Positions 1-10,102 of a DNA stretch of 64,000 nucleotides are shown here, one piece after another (within the stretch, counting starts at the first letter, position 1; each line of letters starts with the position of its first letter). Source of the stretch: Arenibacter sp. P308M17 (GTDB lineage: Bacteria; Bacteroidota; Bacteroidia; Flavobacteriales; Flavobacteriaceae); assembly GCF_003426735.1 (NCBI RefSeq), contig NZ_QVON01000006.1, positions 248,001-312,000 on the forward strand, in the 5' to 3' direction. The notes under the pieces were generated by a model. The model had not been told where the DNA came from, did no database searches, and was given only the letters and a program-made list of their open reading frames with translations. A program made the translations under genes and the position numbers.

Positions 1-2
1 AG

Positions 3-1652
3 GCCAAGGTAAATAAGAACAGATATGCTCTGATTGCCAGAAATTTGGATTATTCGGAATATGTGGCCGTAAAACAGTTTCCACTTTTTAATAAGGGGCC
101 TTATAAAGGGGGACTCATTATTGAGCAAAAAATTGTGCGTGAACATCCCTTGGGGAAGATCGCTGAGCGGAGTGTTGGGTATGAAAGGGTAGATGAGGAC
201 GGATACTATACCAGGGTTGGATTGGAAGGGGCTTTCGGACAATACCTTAGAGGGGTAGAGGGGAAGAGATTGAAACAAAAAATTGCCAAGGGGCAATGGA
301 AGCCGATCGGCTGGGATAATATTGTGGAGCCCAAGGATGGGTACGATGTGGTTTCCACTATAGACATCAACATACAGGATATAGCACATCATGCCTTATT
401 GGGGCAGCTGGAAAAGTACAATGCGGAGCATGGCTGTGTAATCGTTATGGAGACCAAGACAGGTGAGGTCAAGGCCATATCCAATTTGGGAAGGACCAGT
501 GAGGGCAAGTATTATGAGCGACTTAATTATGCCATTGGGGAGTCGCACGAACCTGGGTCCACTTTTAAGCTAATGTCCATGGTCGTAGCCTTGGAGGATA
601 AGGTGATAGATACCAGTACGGTAATAGACACGGAAAATGGCACTTTTAAGGTCTATAACAGGACGGTTAGGGACTCCAAACACGGTGGGTATGGCAAGAT
701 ATCCGCTGCCAAGGCATTTGAGGTGTCTTCCAATACCGCTTTTGCAAAAATTATCAATAATAATTATAAGGACAATCCGGAAAAATTTGTCAACCGTCTC
801 ATGAATATGAATCTTCACAGGGAATTGGGGTTGCCGGTTAAAGGGGAGGGGAAACCTGTAATCCGTTATCCTGGGGACAAAGGTTGGTCCGGGGTTTCCT
901 TGGCATGGATGTCCCATGGGTATGAAGTTTCACTTACCCCATTGCAGACCCTGACTTTTTATAATGCCATTGCCAATGATGGGGAGATGTTAAAGCCCAG
1001 ACTTATTAAGGCGGTGAAAGAGTGGGACAAAACCATTTTGAATTTTGAGAAAGAAGTTATCAATCCGTCCATCTGTTCCAAGGAAACCGCGCTCAAGGTG
1101 CAGCAATTGTTAAAGGACGTTGTGGAAAAAAAGCACGGGACAGGGCATGGGCTGTATTCGCCCAATTTTTCAATGGCGGGAAAAACGGGGACTACACAGA
1201 AGAACTATGTCTCCAAAGATCCGGAGGTGATGAAGTATATTTCCACTTTTGCGGGTTACTTTCCTGCGGACAACCCAAAATATTCCTGTATTGTGGTGAT
1301 ACATGAGCCGGACAAGAGCGTGGGTTATTATGGTGCCGATGTATCCGGTCCAGTATTTAAATCCGTTGCCCAAAAGATTTACGCTAGCTCTCCTGTGGTG
1401 GATGAGGTGGATATTAATGAAGCAGAAAACAAGAACTTGGAAAAGGATTTTCAAAAATATTTTGCAGCTTCCAATAGAAAATATGATGAACTCCCAAATG
1501 TGGAAGGTATGAGCGGTATGGATGCCGTATCCATCCTTGAAAATTTAGGGATCGAAGTGGAGGTAAAGGGGAACGGTAAGGTGAAGAAACAATCCATTGC
1601 TAAAGGAACGGATCTGAAAAAGGTCAATAAAATCGTATTGGTACTATCATGA
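3..1652 (+). CDS. ftsI: Penicillin-binding protein 3 / FtsI, septal transpeptidase (5' end outside window)
   Basis: Periplasmic D,D-transpeptidase that cross-links septal peptidoglycan with its partner FtsW. The frame is open from the first base of the window, so the N-terminal membrane anchor lies upstream; an in-frame TTG at 45 is not a credible start. All three serine-transpeptidase motifs are present: STFK (558-569), SSN (726-734) and KTGT (1182-1193). The last ~60 residues form a PASTA-like domain (PNVEGMSGMDAVSILENLG), a C-terminal layout usual for the FtsI of this phylum. The stop overlaps the murE start by four bases (ATGA), which implies translational coupling. It is the first visible gene of the dcw operon; mraZ, mraW and ftsL are expected upstream. 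Confidence 0.95.
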   Translation, partial: AKVNKNRYALIARNLDYSEYVAVKQFPLFNKGPYKGGLIIEQKIVREHPLGKIAERSVGYERVDEDGYYTRVGLEGAFGQYLRGVEGKRLKQKIAKGQWKPIGWDNIVEPKDGYDVVSTIDINIQDIAHHALLGQLEKYNAEHGCVIVMETKTGEVKAISNLGRTSEGKYYERLNYAIGESHEPGSTFKLMSMVVALEDKVIDTSTVIDTENGTFKVYNRTVRDSKHGGYGKISAAKAFEVSSNTAFAKIINNNYKDNPEKFVNRLMNMNLHRELGLPVKGEGKPVIRYPGDKGWSGVSLAWMSHGYEVSLTPLQTLTFYNAIANDGEMLKPRLIKAVKEWDKTILNFEKEVINPSICSKETALKVQQLLKDVVEKKHGTGHGLYSPNFSMAGKTGTTQKNYVSKDPEVMKYISTFAGYFPADNPKYSCIVVIHEPDKSVGYYGADVSGPVFKSVAQKIYASSPVVDEVDINEAENKNLEKDFQKYFAASNRKYDELPNVEGMSGMDAVSILENLGIEVEVKGNGKVKKQSIAKGTDLKKVNKIVLVLS

Positions 1653-3112
1653 AGACGCTAAAGGACATATTGTACGGTGTTGGTCTTTCTGCGGTAAGTG
1701 GATCCACATCCATCATGGTAAACCATATATGTTTCGATTCCAGAAAAGTGGGGAAGGATGATGTTTTTGTGGCTATAAAGGGGCTTGTTGTGGATGGTCA
1801 TGAGTACATAGACAGGGCCATCGCTTCCGGGGCAAAATCCATAATCTGCGAAGTGCTTCCCGGGAAGATGGATAATGGAATAACCTATGTGGAAGTGGAT
1901 AACGGGAATAAGGCTTTGGCCATTATGGCATCCAACTATTACGGGAATCCCTCCAAAAATTTGAAATTGGTAGGGGTAACCGGGACCAACGGAAAGACCA
2001 CTATTAGTAGCTTGCTATATCAATTGTTTAAGAAGGCCGGTTTTAAGGTAGGATTAATTTCCACCATTAGGATAATGGTAGATAATAAGGAGTACGCTAC
2101 CACCCATACCACTCCGGATGCCTTAACGATCAATAAGTACTTGCATTTGATGAACCATGCAGGGGTAGAGTATTGTTTTATGGAGGTCAGTTCCCATGGA
2201 ATACATCAAAAAAGAACGGAAGGATTGGTGTTTGAAGGGGCTATTTTCACCAACCTTACCCATGATCATTTGGATTACCACAAAACATTTTCCGATTATA
2301 GGGATACCAAGAAAAAGTTGTTCGATCAGTTGTCCAAAAAGGCCTTTGCCCTTACCAATATAGATGATAAGAACGGCTTGGTGATGTTGCAGAACACAGC
2401 GGCAAGAAAGTGTACCTACGCCCTAAAATCCTATGCCGATTATAGGGCCAAGATATTGGAGAACCAATTTAACGGCCAATTATTAAAGATCAATGACAAG
2501 GAGGTTTGGTCCAAATTGATCGGGGATTTTAATGCCTATAATATGTTGGCAATATACGCCACTGCTGATTTATTGGGATTGGAAAAACTTGAAATTCTTC
2601 GTCTACTAAGTGAGTTGGAAAATGTGGATGGAAGGTTTCAGTATTATATATCAAAAGAAAGAATTACAGCTATTGTTGATTATGCCCATACACCGGATGC
2701 CTTGAAAAATGTGCTTGATACAATCAATACATTGAGGACTGGAAATGAAAATGTCATCACCGTCGTGGGGTGTGGTGGTGACAGAGATAAGTCTAAGCGT
2801 CCGGTTATGGGTCATATCGCAACAACATTGAGCAATAAGGTCATTTTCACTTCCGATAACCCTAGGTCGGAGTCGCCAACGGAAATTATAGAGGAGATGG
2901 AAGCCGGAGTGGAAGCCCAAAATGTAAACAAAACATTGTCCATCGTAAATCGTAAACAGGCTATCAAGACCGCTTGTCAACTGGCTGCTGCCCATGATAT
3001 TATTCTCGTGGCAGGCAAAGGCCATGAGACCTATCAGGAAGCTAATGGGGTTAGGGAGGATTTTGATGATTTTAAAATTGTAAAGGAATTGTTGGCCGAC
3101 TTGAATAAATAA
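1649..3112 (+). CDS. murE: UDP-MurNAc-tripeptide synthetase (meso-diaminopimelate adding)
   Basis: Cytoplasmic ATP-dependent ligase that adds the third residue to UDP-MurNAc-L-Ala-D-Glu. The product has 487 residues, usual for MurE. It has the Mur ligase P-loop GTNGKTT (residues 112-118), the central-domain segment THDHLDYH (about 204-211), and DNPR (403-406), the C-terminal signature that selects meso-diaminopimelate over lysine. The peptidoglycan is therefore predicted to be of the A1-gamma DAP type. The start overlaps the ftsI stop by 4 nt. A 53-nt gap with no obvious promoter separates it from mraY. Confidence 0.96.
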   Translation: MKTLKDILYGVGLSAVSGSTSIMVNHICFDSRKVGKDDVFVAIKGLVVDGHEYIDRAIASGAKSIICEVLPGKMDNGITYVEVDNGNKALAIMASNYYGNPSKNLKLVGVTGTNGKTTISSLLYQLFKKAGFKVGLISTIRIMVDNKEYATTHTTPDALTINKYLHLMNHAGVEYCFMEVSSHGIHQKRTEGLVFEGAIFTNLTHDHLDYHKTFSDYRDTKKKLFDQLSKKAFALTNIDDKNGLVMLQNTAARKCTYALKSYADYRAKILENQFNGQLLKINDKEVWSKLIGDFNAYNMLAIYATADLLGLEKLEILRLLSELENVDGRFQYYISKERITAIVDYAHTPDALKNVLDTINTLRTGNENVITVVGCGGDRDKSKRPVMGHIATTLSNKVIFTSDNPRSESPTEIIEEMEAGVEAQNVNKTLSIVNRKQAIKTACQLAAAHDIILVAGKGHETYQEANGVREDFDDFKIVKELLADLNK

Positions 3113-3165
3113 CCTTTTGGAAGGTCTCTAATGAAAGTGAATAACAAAAAATAATAAACCCGGGA

Positions 3166-4389
3166 ATGCTGTACTATTTGTTCGAATATTTGGAAAAACA
3201 CTATCAACTGCCAGGGGCGGGGCTTTTCCAATTTATCACGTTCAGGGCGGCAATGGCAGTAATGCTATCCTTGTTATTGGCTACGGTTTATGGAAAAAGA
3301 ATTATTAATTATCTAAGGCATAAACAAATTGGGGAAACGGTAAGGGACCTTGGCCTGGAAGGGCAAAAACAGAAGGCGGGTACCCCAACTATGGGTGGGT
3401 TGATCATTATTATGTCCACTTTGATTCCAGTACTGTTGTTTGCTCGTTTTTTTGATAATATTTATATAATTCTCCTAATAGTTACTACGATATGGATGGG
3501 AATTATAGGTTTTGTGGATGATTATATCAAAATTTTCAAGAAGGATAAAGAAGGTTTAAAAGGAAGGTTCAAGGTAATTGGCCAGGTAGTTTTGGGCCTT
3601 ATGGTGGGGGCTACTTTATATTTTCATCCAGACGTTACCATGAAGGAGCAGCCCAGGACGGAAATTGCCCAAGAATATAGTATAGAGCAAGTATCTGGCA
3701 AGGAGATCAAATCTACCATGACCACCTTGCCGTTTATCAAAAATAACGAATTGGATTATGCCCTTTTTATTTCCTGGATGGGAGATGGCATGGAGAAATA
3801 TGCATGGTTGGTGTTTATTCCCATAATCATAATTATTGTAACCGCGGTCTCCAATGGGGCAAATCTGACCGATGGTATAGATGGATTGGCTGCTGGGACC
3901 TCGGCCATTATCGTATTTACATTGGGCATCTTTACCCTGGTTTCGGGCAACATCATCTTTTCCGATTATCTGGATATTATGTTTATTCCTAGGGTAGGGG
4001 AACTGGTGGTATTTATTGCTGCCTTTGTGGGGGCATTGGTCGGATTTCTTTGGTACAACGCCTATCCGGCAACTGTTTTTATGGGCGATACGGGTAGTTT
4101 GACCATTGGAGGGATAATCGCTGTGATAGCAATCATTATACGAAAGGAATTGTTGATACCTGTTTTGTGCGGGATTTTCTTTGCAGAGTCCATTTCCGTA
4201 ATGCTGCAGGTGGGTTACTTCAAGTATACAAAAAAGAGGTCTGGAGAGGGAAAAAGGATTTTCCTAATGGCACCATTACATCATCATTATCAGAAAAAAG
4301 GATACCATGAAAGTAAAATAGTGACCCGATTCTGGGTGGTCGGGATTCTATTGGCGGTGATAACCATTGTAACCTTAAAGGTACGGTAG
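3166..4389 (+). CDS. mraY: Phospho-N-acetylmuramoyl-pentapeptide transferase
   Basis: Integral membrane enzyme that moves phospho-MurNAc-pentapeptide onto undecaprenyl phosphate to make lipid I. Visible family motifs include [31 protein letters not shown] and the C-terminal MAPLHHHY. At 407 residues it is about 45 longer than the E. coli enzyme. The extra length is a soluble loop of about 60 residues between membrane segments (roughly 150-205, containing [13 protein letters not shown]), an insertion I associate with this phylum. murD follows after a single base. Confidence 0.96.
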   Translation: MLYYLFEYLEKHYQLPGAGLFQFITFRAAMAVMLSLLLATVYGKRIINYLRHKQIGETVRDLGLEGQKQKAGTPTMGGLIIIMSTLIPVLLFARFFDNIYIILLIVTTIWMGIIGFVDDYIKIFKKDKEGLKGRFKVIGQVVLGLMVGATLYFHPDVTMKEQPRTEIAQEYSIEQVSGKEIKSTMTTLPFIKNNELDYALFISWMGDGMEKYAWLVFIPIIIIIVTAVSNGANLTDGIDGLAAGTSAIIVFTLGIFTLVSGNIIFSDYLDIMFIPRVGELVVFIAAFVGALVGFLWYNAYPATVFMGDTGSLTIGGIIAVIAIIIRKELLIPVLCGIFFAESISVMLQVGYFKYTKKRSGEGKRIFLMAPLHHHYQKKGYHESKIVTRFWVVGILLAVITIVTLKVR

Positions 4390-4390
4390 T

Positions 4391-5725
4391 ATGGGGCGCT
4401 TGGTTGTTTTGGGAGGGGGAGAAAGTGGCGTAGGGACGGCGATCTTGGGCAAAAAGGAAGGTTTTGAAGTATTTGTCTCCGATAAGGGGATGATAAAAGA
4501 GGAATATAGAAAAGTTCTTGAACATTTTGAGATTGATTGGGAAGAAGGGCAACATACAGAGGAAAAGATATTGAATGCCGATCTGGTCATGAAAAGTCCC
4601 GGTATTCCGGATTCGGTTCCTTTGGCGGTAAAGCTCAGGGATGCCGGGGTTCCTATTATTTCGGAAATCGAGTTTGCCTCAAGGTATACCAAGGCAACCC
4701 TAATTGGGATTACCGGTAGCAATGGTAAGACCACCACCACCATGCTGACGAACCACATATTAAAAGAAGGCGGGCTACATGTGGGAATGGCAGGGAATAT
4801 AGGTGATAGTTATGCCAAGATGGTCGCAGAAAAGGACTTTGATTTCTATGTGCTGGAGATAAGTAGTTTTCAATTGGACGGGATAGTGGATTTTAGGCCA
4901 CATATAGCCATCCTTACCAATATAACTCCAGATCATTTGGATAGATACGATTACAAATTTGAGAATTATATAGCCTCCAAGTTTAGAATTGCAAAAAACC
5001 AGACCAAGGAAGATTATTTAATATATGATGCCGACGATGAAGTAATAGTCCAGTGGCTGCAAAAAAACCCGGTCCGATCAAAATTATTGCCCTTTTCCCT
5101 CAAAAAAATATTGGATGAAGGGGCCTATTTGGAGAATGATAAAATAATTATTAAGACACACAATAACACTATAGAAATGACTACAGATGCTTTGGCTTTG
5201 GAAGGGAAACACAATGTAAAGAATACCATGGCTGCCACAACGGCGGCTAAACTCATTAGTATTAGAAAGGAGACAATACGAAGAAGTATAGAAAACTTTC
5301 AGGGGGCGGAGCATAGGTTGGAAAAAGTATTAAAAATTCATCATGTACAATATATCAACGATTCTAAAGCCACCAATGTAAATGCTGCCTACTACGCCTT
5401 GGATAGTATGAAAACACCTACGGTGTGGATTGTAGGGGGGGTGGATAAAGGGAACGATTACAGGGAGTTAATGCCTTTGGTAAGAGAAAAGGTAAAGGCC
5501 ATTATATGTTTGGGGACCGATAATACCAAAATAAAGGATGCCTTTGGCAATGTGGTAGACCTGATGGTGGAAACATTTGCAATGGAGGAGGCCGTAAAGG
5601 TGGCCTATAAGATAGCGGAGCGGGGAGATACGGTATTGCTTTCCCCGGCCTGTGCCAGTTTCGATCTTTTCAAGAATTATGAGGATAGGGGAAATCAGTT
5701 TAAAGAAGCAATAAAAAAATTATAA
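4391..5725 (+). CDS. murD: UDP-MurNAc-L-alanine:D-glutamate ligase
   Basis: Cytoplasmic Mur ligase that adds D-glutamate to UDP-MurNAc-L-Ala. The 444-residue product has an N-terminal nucleotide-sugar domain (VVLGGGESGVG at residues ~4-14), the ATP-binding loop GSNGKTTTT (about 112-120), the central TNITPDHLDRY segment, and a C-terminal domain with NDSKATN and the LLSPACASFDLF motif typical of MurD. It sits one base after mraY and three bases before ftsW, so translation of all three is probably coupled. Confidence 0.96.
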   Translation: MGRLVVLGGGESGVGTAILGKKEGFEVFVSDKGMIKEEYRKVLEHFEIDWEEGQHTEEKILNADLVMKSPGIPDSVPLAVKLRDAGVPIISEIEFASRYTKATLIGITGSNGKTTTTMLTNHILKEGGLHVGMAGNIGDSYAKMVAEKDFDFYVLEISSFQLDGIVDFRPHIAILTNITPDHLDRYDYKFENYIASKFRIAKNQTKEDYLIYDADDEVIVQWLQKNPVRSKLLPFSLKKILDEGAYLENDKIIIKTHNNTIEMTTDALALEGKHNVKNTMAATTAAKLISIRKETIRRSIENFQGAEHRLEKVLKIHHVQYINDSKATNVNAAYYALDSMKTPTVWIVGGVDKGNDYRELMPLVREKVKAIICLGTDNTKIKDAFGNVVDLMVETFAMEEAVKVAYKIAERGDTVLLSPACASFDLFKNYEDRGNQFKEAIKKL

Positions 5726-5728
5726 AGG

Positions 5729-6922
5729 GTGTTCGGATTTTTAAACAAAATTAATGGGGATAAAGCAATTTGGGCAGTAGTAGCCCTTTTGGCCTTGTTT
5801 TCATTTTTGCCTGTTTATAGTGCCAGCAGTAATTTGGTATACGTGGTGGGCAACGGGACTACCATTGGTTATCTGGTAAAGCATGCCATTCTTTTATTAA
5901 TGGGATTTGGTATTATTTACGGGGTACACCGTATTCCCACTCATTTTTTTAAGGGCCTATCCTTGATTGCAATGCCTGTGGTATTGCTTTTATTGCTTTA
6001 TACACTTGCCCAGGGGCAGGTCATAGATGGGGCCAATGCGAGTAGGTGGATCCGTATCCCCATTGTTGGTTTTACATTTCAGACCTCCAACTTGGCAGCA
6101 GTGGTGCTAATGATTTACGTTGCTAGATATTTGACAAAAATAAAGGATAGGACCATAACCTTTAAAGAGAGTATCCTGCCGCTTTGGATACCTGTTTTTT
6201 TGGTCGTAGTGCTCATATTACCTGCCAATTTTTCAACGGCCGGCATTATATTTTCCATGGTCCTGCTCTTATGTTTTATAGGGGGGTATCCCCTTAGGTA
6301 TCTGTTGGGAATAGTTGGGGTAGGTATATTGTGCTTAACCTTGTTCATTTTAACGGCCAAGGCCGTACCGGATCTATTTCCCAATAGGGTGGATACTTGG
6401 ATGAGCAGAATAGAAAGCTTTTCCAATCCTGAGGATACGGAGGCCGATTATCAAATTGAAAAGGCAAAAATAGCCATTGCAACAGGGGGAATAGTGGGTA
6501 ATGGAGCAGGAAAGAGCGTGATGAAGAATTTTTTGCCACAAAGTTCCTCCGATTTTATTTACGCCATTATCGTGGAGGAGTACGGACTGTTGGGAGGCTT
6601 TGTATTAATGTTCTTCTATTTGTTGCTGCTTTTTAGGATAGTAGTGGTGGCAAATAGCAATGGAACCGTATTTGGGAAACTTCTGGTGTTGGGAGTTGGG
6701 CTACCAATTGTATTTCAGGCGTTGATAAATATGGCGGTGGCCGTAGAACTCTTTCCCGTTACAGGTCAGACCTTGCCTTTGATCAGTAGTGGTGGTACCT
6801 CAAGTTGGATGACCTGTTTGGCTATAGGAATTATACTCAGTGCAAGCAATAAACATGTCCAATCCGAGCCAGAGGAATTGGATGTGACCAACCCTTTAGA
6901 GGTATTAAGTGGGCAGTTATAG
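5729..6922 (+). CDS. ftsW: SEDS-family septal peptidoglycan polymerase FtsW
   Basis: Polytopic membrane glycosyltransferase of the SEDS (RodA/FtsW) family that polymerises lipid II at the septum with FtsI. The 397-residue product has about ten hydrophobic segments, the extracytoplasmic [11 protein letters not shown] segment, and a C-terminal [14 protein letters not shown] motif diagnostic of SEDS proteins. The start is GTG at 5729, three bases after murD; no ATG fits near the start of the first hydrophobic segment. The 3' end overlaps murG by 14 nt. Confidence 0.94.
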   Translation: MFGFLNKINGDKAIWAVVALLALFSFLPVYSASSNLVYVVGNGTTIGYLVKHAILLLMGFGIIYGVHRIPTHFFKGLSLIAMPVVLLLLLYTLAQGQVIDGANASRWIRIPIVGFTFQTSNLAAVVLMIYVARYLTKIKDRTITFKESILPLWIPVFLVVVLILPANFSTAGIIFSMVLLLCFIGGYPLRYLLGIVGVGILCLTLFILTAKAVPDLFPNRVDTWMSRIESFSNPEDTEADYQIEKAKIAIATGGIVGNGAGKSVMKNFLPQSSSDFIYAIIVEEYGLLGGFVLMFFYLLLLFRIVVVANSNGTVFGKLLVLGVGLPIVFQALINMAVAVELFPVTGQTLPLISSGGTSSWMTCLAIGIILSASNKHVQSEPEELDVTNPLEVLSGQL

Positions 6923-8003
6923 ATTTATATTATCCGGGGGCGGCACGGGCGGACATATTTATCCGGCCATTGCCATAGCAAATGAGCTGAAAGTTAGGTA
7001 TCCCGATGCCGAATTTTTGTTCGTAGGGGCAAAGGATAGAATGGAAATGGAAAAGGTGCCCCAGGCAGGGTACAAAATAGAAGGTTTATGGATAAGTGGG
7101 TTGCAAAGGAAGCTCACTTTGAAAAATTTAATGTTTCCTTTTAAAGTGATAAGTAGTTTGATAAAGGCAGCAAAGATAGTACGCAATTTTAAACCCCATG
7201 CCGTTGTAGGAACGGGTGGATTTGCCAGTGGCCCTCTCCTGAAGGTGGCATCGGGCAAGGGGATCCCGTGTGTGTTACAGGAACAAAATTCCTATGCAGG
7301 CATCACCAATAAATTATTGGCGGGTAAAGTGGCCAAAATATGTGTGGCCTATGATGGTATGGAGAAATTTTTTCCAAAGGATAAAATTGTAAGGACGGGC
7401 AATCCCGTACGTGGGGATTTGGTCTCTTTAACGGATAATAGGGCAGAGGCCTTGGGCTTCTTTGGTTTACAGCCAAGTAAAACTACATTGCTGGTTCTGG
7501 GCGGGAGTCTGGGGGCGAGACGTATAAATATGCTTGTTGAACGGAATTTGCCTTTTTTTAAGGAACAGGGAATACAGATAGTTTGGCAAAGCGGCAAGCT
7601 CTATTATGAAGAATATAAGAAATATGAAAGTGCGGATGTCAAAGTAATGGCCTTTTTAAATAGGATGGATTTTGCTTATGGGGCGGCAGATATTATTGTT
7701 TCCAGGGCCGGAGCAGGTTCGGTTTCAGAACTGTGCATAGTGGGAAAGCCCGTAATTTTTGTTCCGTCCCCGAACGTAGCGGAGGACCATCAAACAAAAA
7801 ACGCCCAATCCTTGGTGGAAAAGGATGCGGCCATTATGGTAAAAGAAACGGAATTGGATGAAAAGTTCGGGACGGTGTTTTTGAAATTGGTCAATAACGA
7901 AGCATTGGGCAAGAAGCTGGGAACCAATATCAAAAGTTTGGCCAGACCCAACGCTACCAGGGAGATTGTGGATGAAATAGAAAAATTATTGGTACAGCAA
8001 TAA
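6909..8003 (+). CDS. murG: UDP-GlcNAc:lipid I N-acetylglucosaminyltransferase MurG
   Basis: Peripheral inner-membrane GT28 glycosyltransferase that converts lipid I to lipid II. The N-terminal glycine-rich loop [11 protein letters not shown] (about residues 10-20) and a second loop LGGSLGAR (about 197-204) mark the two Rossmann domains. [11 protein letters not shown] and [12 protein letters not shown] form the UDP-GlcNAc site. The 364-residue length is normal. The start is GTG at 6909 inside the end of ftsW; the glycine loop begins nine residues later, so no later start is possible. murC follows after 4 nt. Confidence 0.95.
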   Translation: MGSYRFILSGGGTGGHIYPAIAIANELKVRYPDAEFLFVGAKDRMEMEKVPQAGYKIEGLWISGLQRKLTLKNLMFPFKVISSLIKAAKIVRNFKPHAVVGTGGFASGPLLKVASGKGIPCVLQEQNSYAGITNKLLAGKVAKICVAYDGMEKFFPKDKIVRTGNPVRGDLVSLTDNRAEALGFFGLQPSKTTLLVLGGSLGARRINMLVERNLPFFKEQGIQIVWQSGKLYYEEYKKYESADVKVMAFLNRMDFAYGAADIIVSRAGAGSVSELCIVGKPVIFVPSPNVAEDHQTKNAQSLVEKDAAIMVKETELDEKFGTVFLKLVNNEALGKKLGTNIKSLARPNATREIVDEIEKLLVQQ

Positions 8004-8007
8004 GAAA

Positions 8008-9369
8008 ATGGGCATAAAAGATATACATAACGTTTACTTTATTGGTATTGGAGGTATTGGTATGTCCGCCCTTGCGCGATATTTTAAATTTGTAGGCAAG
8101 AACGTTGCGGGCTATGATAAGACCGAGACACCGCTTACAAAGGATTTGGTGGATTTGGGCATCCAAGTGCATTATGACGATGATTTGGAACTGGTGTCCA
8201 AGACGTATTTGGAGGTCAATAATACCTTGGTGGTATATACTCCGGCAGTACCTAAAGACCATGGGGAGTTTAATTATTTTGTAGGCCATGGCTTTCAGGT
8301 GAAAAAGCGCTCGGAAGTGTTGGGATTGATAACAAAGGATACTTTTTGTTTTGCAGTGGCCGGTACCCATGGCAAGACTACCACCTCATGTATATTGGCG
8401 CATTTGTTGAAAGAGACTGGAACTCCCATTACGGCATTCTTGGGTGGGATTTCAGAAGATTTCAACAGTAATTTTTTATTGGAAGGTTCTGAATATTCAG
8501 TGGTAGAGGCAGATGAATTTGATCGTTCCTTTCTTAGGTTATCGCCTAATGTGGCCTGTATTACCTCTATGGACGCAGATCATTTGGACATATACGGCAA
8601 CAGCGAAGGGCTTCAAAAGTCCTTCAAGGAATTTGTAGGGCGGATAAAGCCCAACGGTAAGCTGTTCGTGCGCAATGGTCTGGCTTTGGAGGGAACTACC
8701 TATGGTATTGAGGACGGTTCCGATTACTGCATTAGAAATATAAAAATAGATCAGGGCAGTTATATTTTTGACTTGGAATCTCCGGAAGCCAATCTTAAAT
8801 CCGTTAGGTTCAATAAACCGGGAAGACACAATCTGCTCAATGGATTGGTAGCTTATGCCATGGCCGTTCAGGCCGGTTCGTCCCCAAAAAGTTTGGCAGC
8901 GGCCTTGGCCACTTTCAAAGGGGTGCAAAGACGTTTTTCCTACCAGATACAGAATTCCGATTTTGTTTTTATAGATGATTATGCACATCATCCTACAGAA
9001 TTGGATGCCGCTTTTCAGGCTGTTTCCGAAATGCATCCCGGTAAAAGAGTATTGGCCGTTTTTCAGCCGCATTTGTTTTCCAGGACAAGGGATTTTGTAG
9101 ATGAATTTGCTAAAAGTCTGTCCAATTTTCCGAGTTTGTTACTGTTGGACATCTATCCGGCCAGGGAAAAACCAATTGAAGGGGTTACCTCTCAATGGTT
9201 GTTGGATAAAATTATAAGCCCAAGGAAAAAATTAATTGAAAAGTCGGATTTGATATCGGAAATATTGGCCCAAAATCCGGACGTTTTAATTACCATGGGG
9301 GCCGGAGATATTGGATTGGAAGTCCCTAAAATTAAAAATGAACTAATCCTTAGCCATAAAAAACAATAA
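8008..9369 (+). CDS. murC: UDP-N-acetylmuramate:L-alanine ligase
   Basis: Cytoplasmic Mur ligase that adds the first peptide residue. In 453 residues it shows the N-terminal GIGGIGMSALARY nucleotide loop, the ATP loop AGTHGKTTTS (about residues 115-124), SMDADHLDIYG in the central domain, and DDYAHHPTE in the C-terminal domain. These suit MurC rather than the Mpl recycling ligase, and the position in the cluster agrees. No murB or ddl follows; ftsQ starts 10 nt downstream, an arrangement I know from Flavobacteriaceae. Confidence 0.95.
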   Translation: MGIKDIHNVYFIGIGGIGMSALARYFKFVGKNVAGYDKTETPLTKDLVDLGIQVHYDDDLELVSKTYLEVNNTLVVYTPAVPKDHGEFNYFVGHGFQVKKRSEVLGLITKDTFCFAVAGTHGKTTTSCILAHLLKETGTPITAFLGGISEDFNSNFLLEGSEYSVVEADEFDRSFLRLSPNVACITSMDADHLDIYGNSEGLQKSFKEFVGRIKPNGKLFVRNGLALEGTTYGIEDGSDYCIRNIKIDQGSYIFDLESPEANLKSVRFNKPGRHNLLNGLVAYAMAVQAGSSPKSLAAALATFKGVQRRFSYQIQNSDFVFIDDYAHHPTELDAAFQAVSEMHPGKRVLAVFQPHLFSRTRDFVDEFAKSLSNFPSLLLLDIYPAREKPIEGVTSQWLLDKIISPRKKLIEKSDLISEILAQNPDVLITMGAGDIGLEVPKIKNELILSHKKQ

Positions 9370-9379
9370 ATATAAACAG

Positions 9380-10099
9380 ATGAAAATGAATTGGAATTTC
9401 ATAAAATTCGGGGCCCTGTTGCTAGTAATTACGGGTCTTTATGCATTTTCCAGTGCAAGGAACAAGCATAAAGGTATAGGCAATATTGAAATTGAGTTCG
9501 TGGGGGATCAAAATCTTTACATGACACAAGAGGCGGTTAATAAATTGTTAATACAAAATTCTGGGGACCTTAGAAACCTGCCCAAAGAAGATATAGTTTT
9601 GAATACTATAGAAAAAGCTATAGAAGCTAGTGAAATGGTAAAAAATGCCCAAGTTTATCTTACGGTAAACGGGGATCTTGTGGCTAAAGTCATACAGCGC
9701 AAACCAATCGGAAGAGTTGAGGGAGAAGCAAAGTTTTATATTGATGAGGATGGGAAACGCATGCCATTTTCCGAATATCATTCTGCCCGGGTGCCTATTA
9801 TTACGGGAGTAATAACCAATAACAGTATGGTGGGAGTGTACGAAATTTTGACTTATATAAATTCTGATGAATTCTTACGAAAGAATATAATAGGCGTTCA
9901 TATTACCGAGGAGCAAAAATATCAGTTGAAGTTTAGAATGGAGAATTTTGTGGTGGATTTGGGTCATGTGGATGAACTGGAGAAAAAGTTCGGCAATTTT
10001 AAAGCTTTTTACACCAAGGCGAATAAGGATGAAACGTTGAACGATTATAAGAGGGTGAGTTTAGAATTTAATAACCAGGTAGTGTGCACCAAAATTTAA
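9380..10099 (+). CDS. ftsQ: Cell division protein FtsQ
   Basis: Bitopic divisome protein that links FtsB/FtsL to the septal synthase. The 239-residue product has a short cytoplasmic start, one hydrophobic segment (about residues 9-24), then a POTRA-like domain (about 30-110; IEIEFVGDQNLYMTQEAVNK) and a beta domain. Sequence conservation in this family is low, so the call rests on size, topology and position between murC and ftsA. The start ATG at 9380 is followed six bases later by another ATG (9386) that cannot be excluded. Confidence 0.9.
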   Translation: MKMNWNFIKFGALLLVITGLYAFSSARNKHKGIGNIEIEFVGDQNLYMTQEAVNKLLIQNSGDLRNLPKEDIVLNTIEKAIEASEMVKNAQVYLTVNGDLVAKVIQRKPIGRVEGEAKFYIDEDGKRMPFSEYHSARVPIITGVITNNSMVGVYEILTYINSDEFLRKNIIGVHITEEQKYQLKFRMENFVVDLGHVDELEKKFGNFKAFYTKANKDETLNDYKRVSLEFNNQVVCTKI

Positions 10100-10102
10100 G
10101 AT

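Noticed and set aside
45-59. Start of the first gene at TTG 45
   Set aside because: The frame stays open to the left window edge with ftsI-like residues, so the gene is simply truncated by the window.
570-3025. Minus-strand open frames inside the ftsI and murE genes
   Set aside because: They are shadows of strongly conserved + strand genes, have no family resemblance, and occur in the same way under nearly all long genes of the window.
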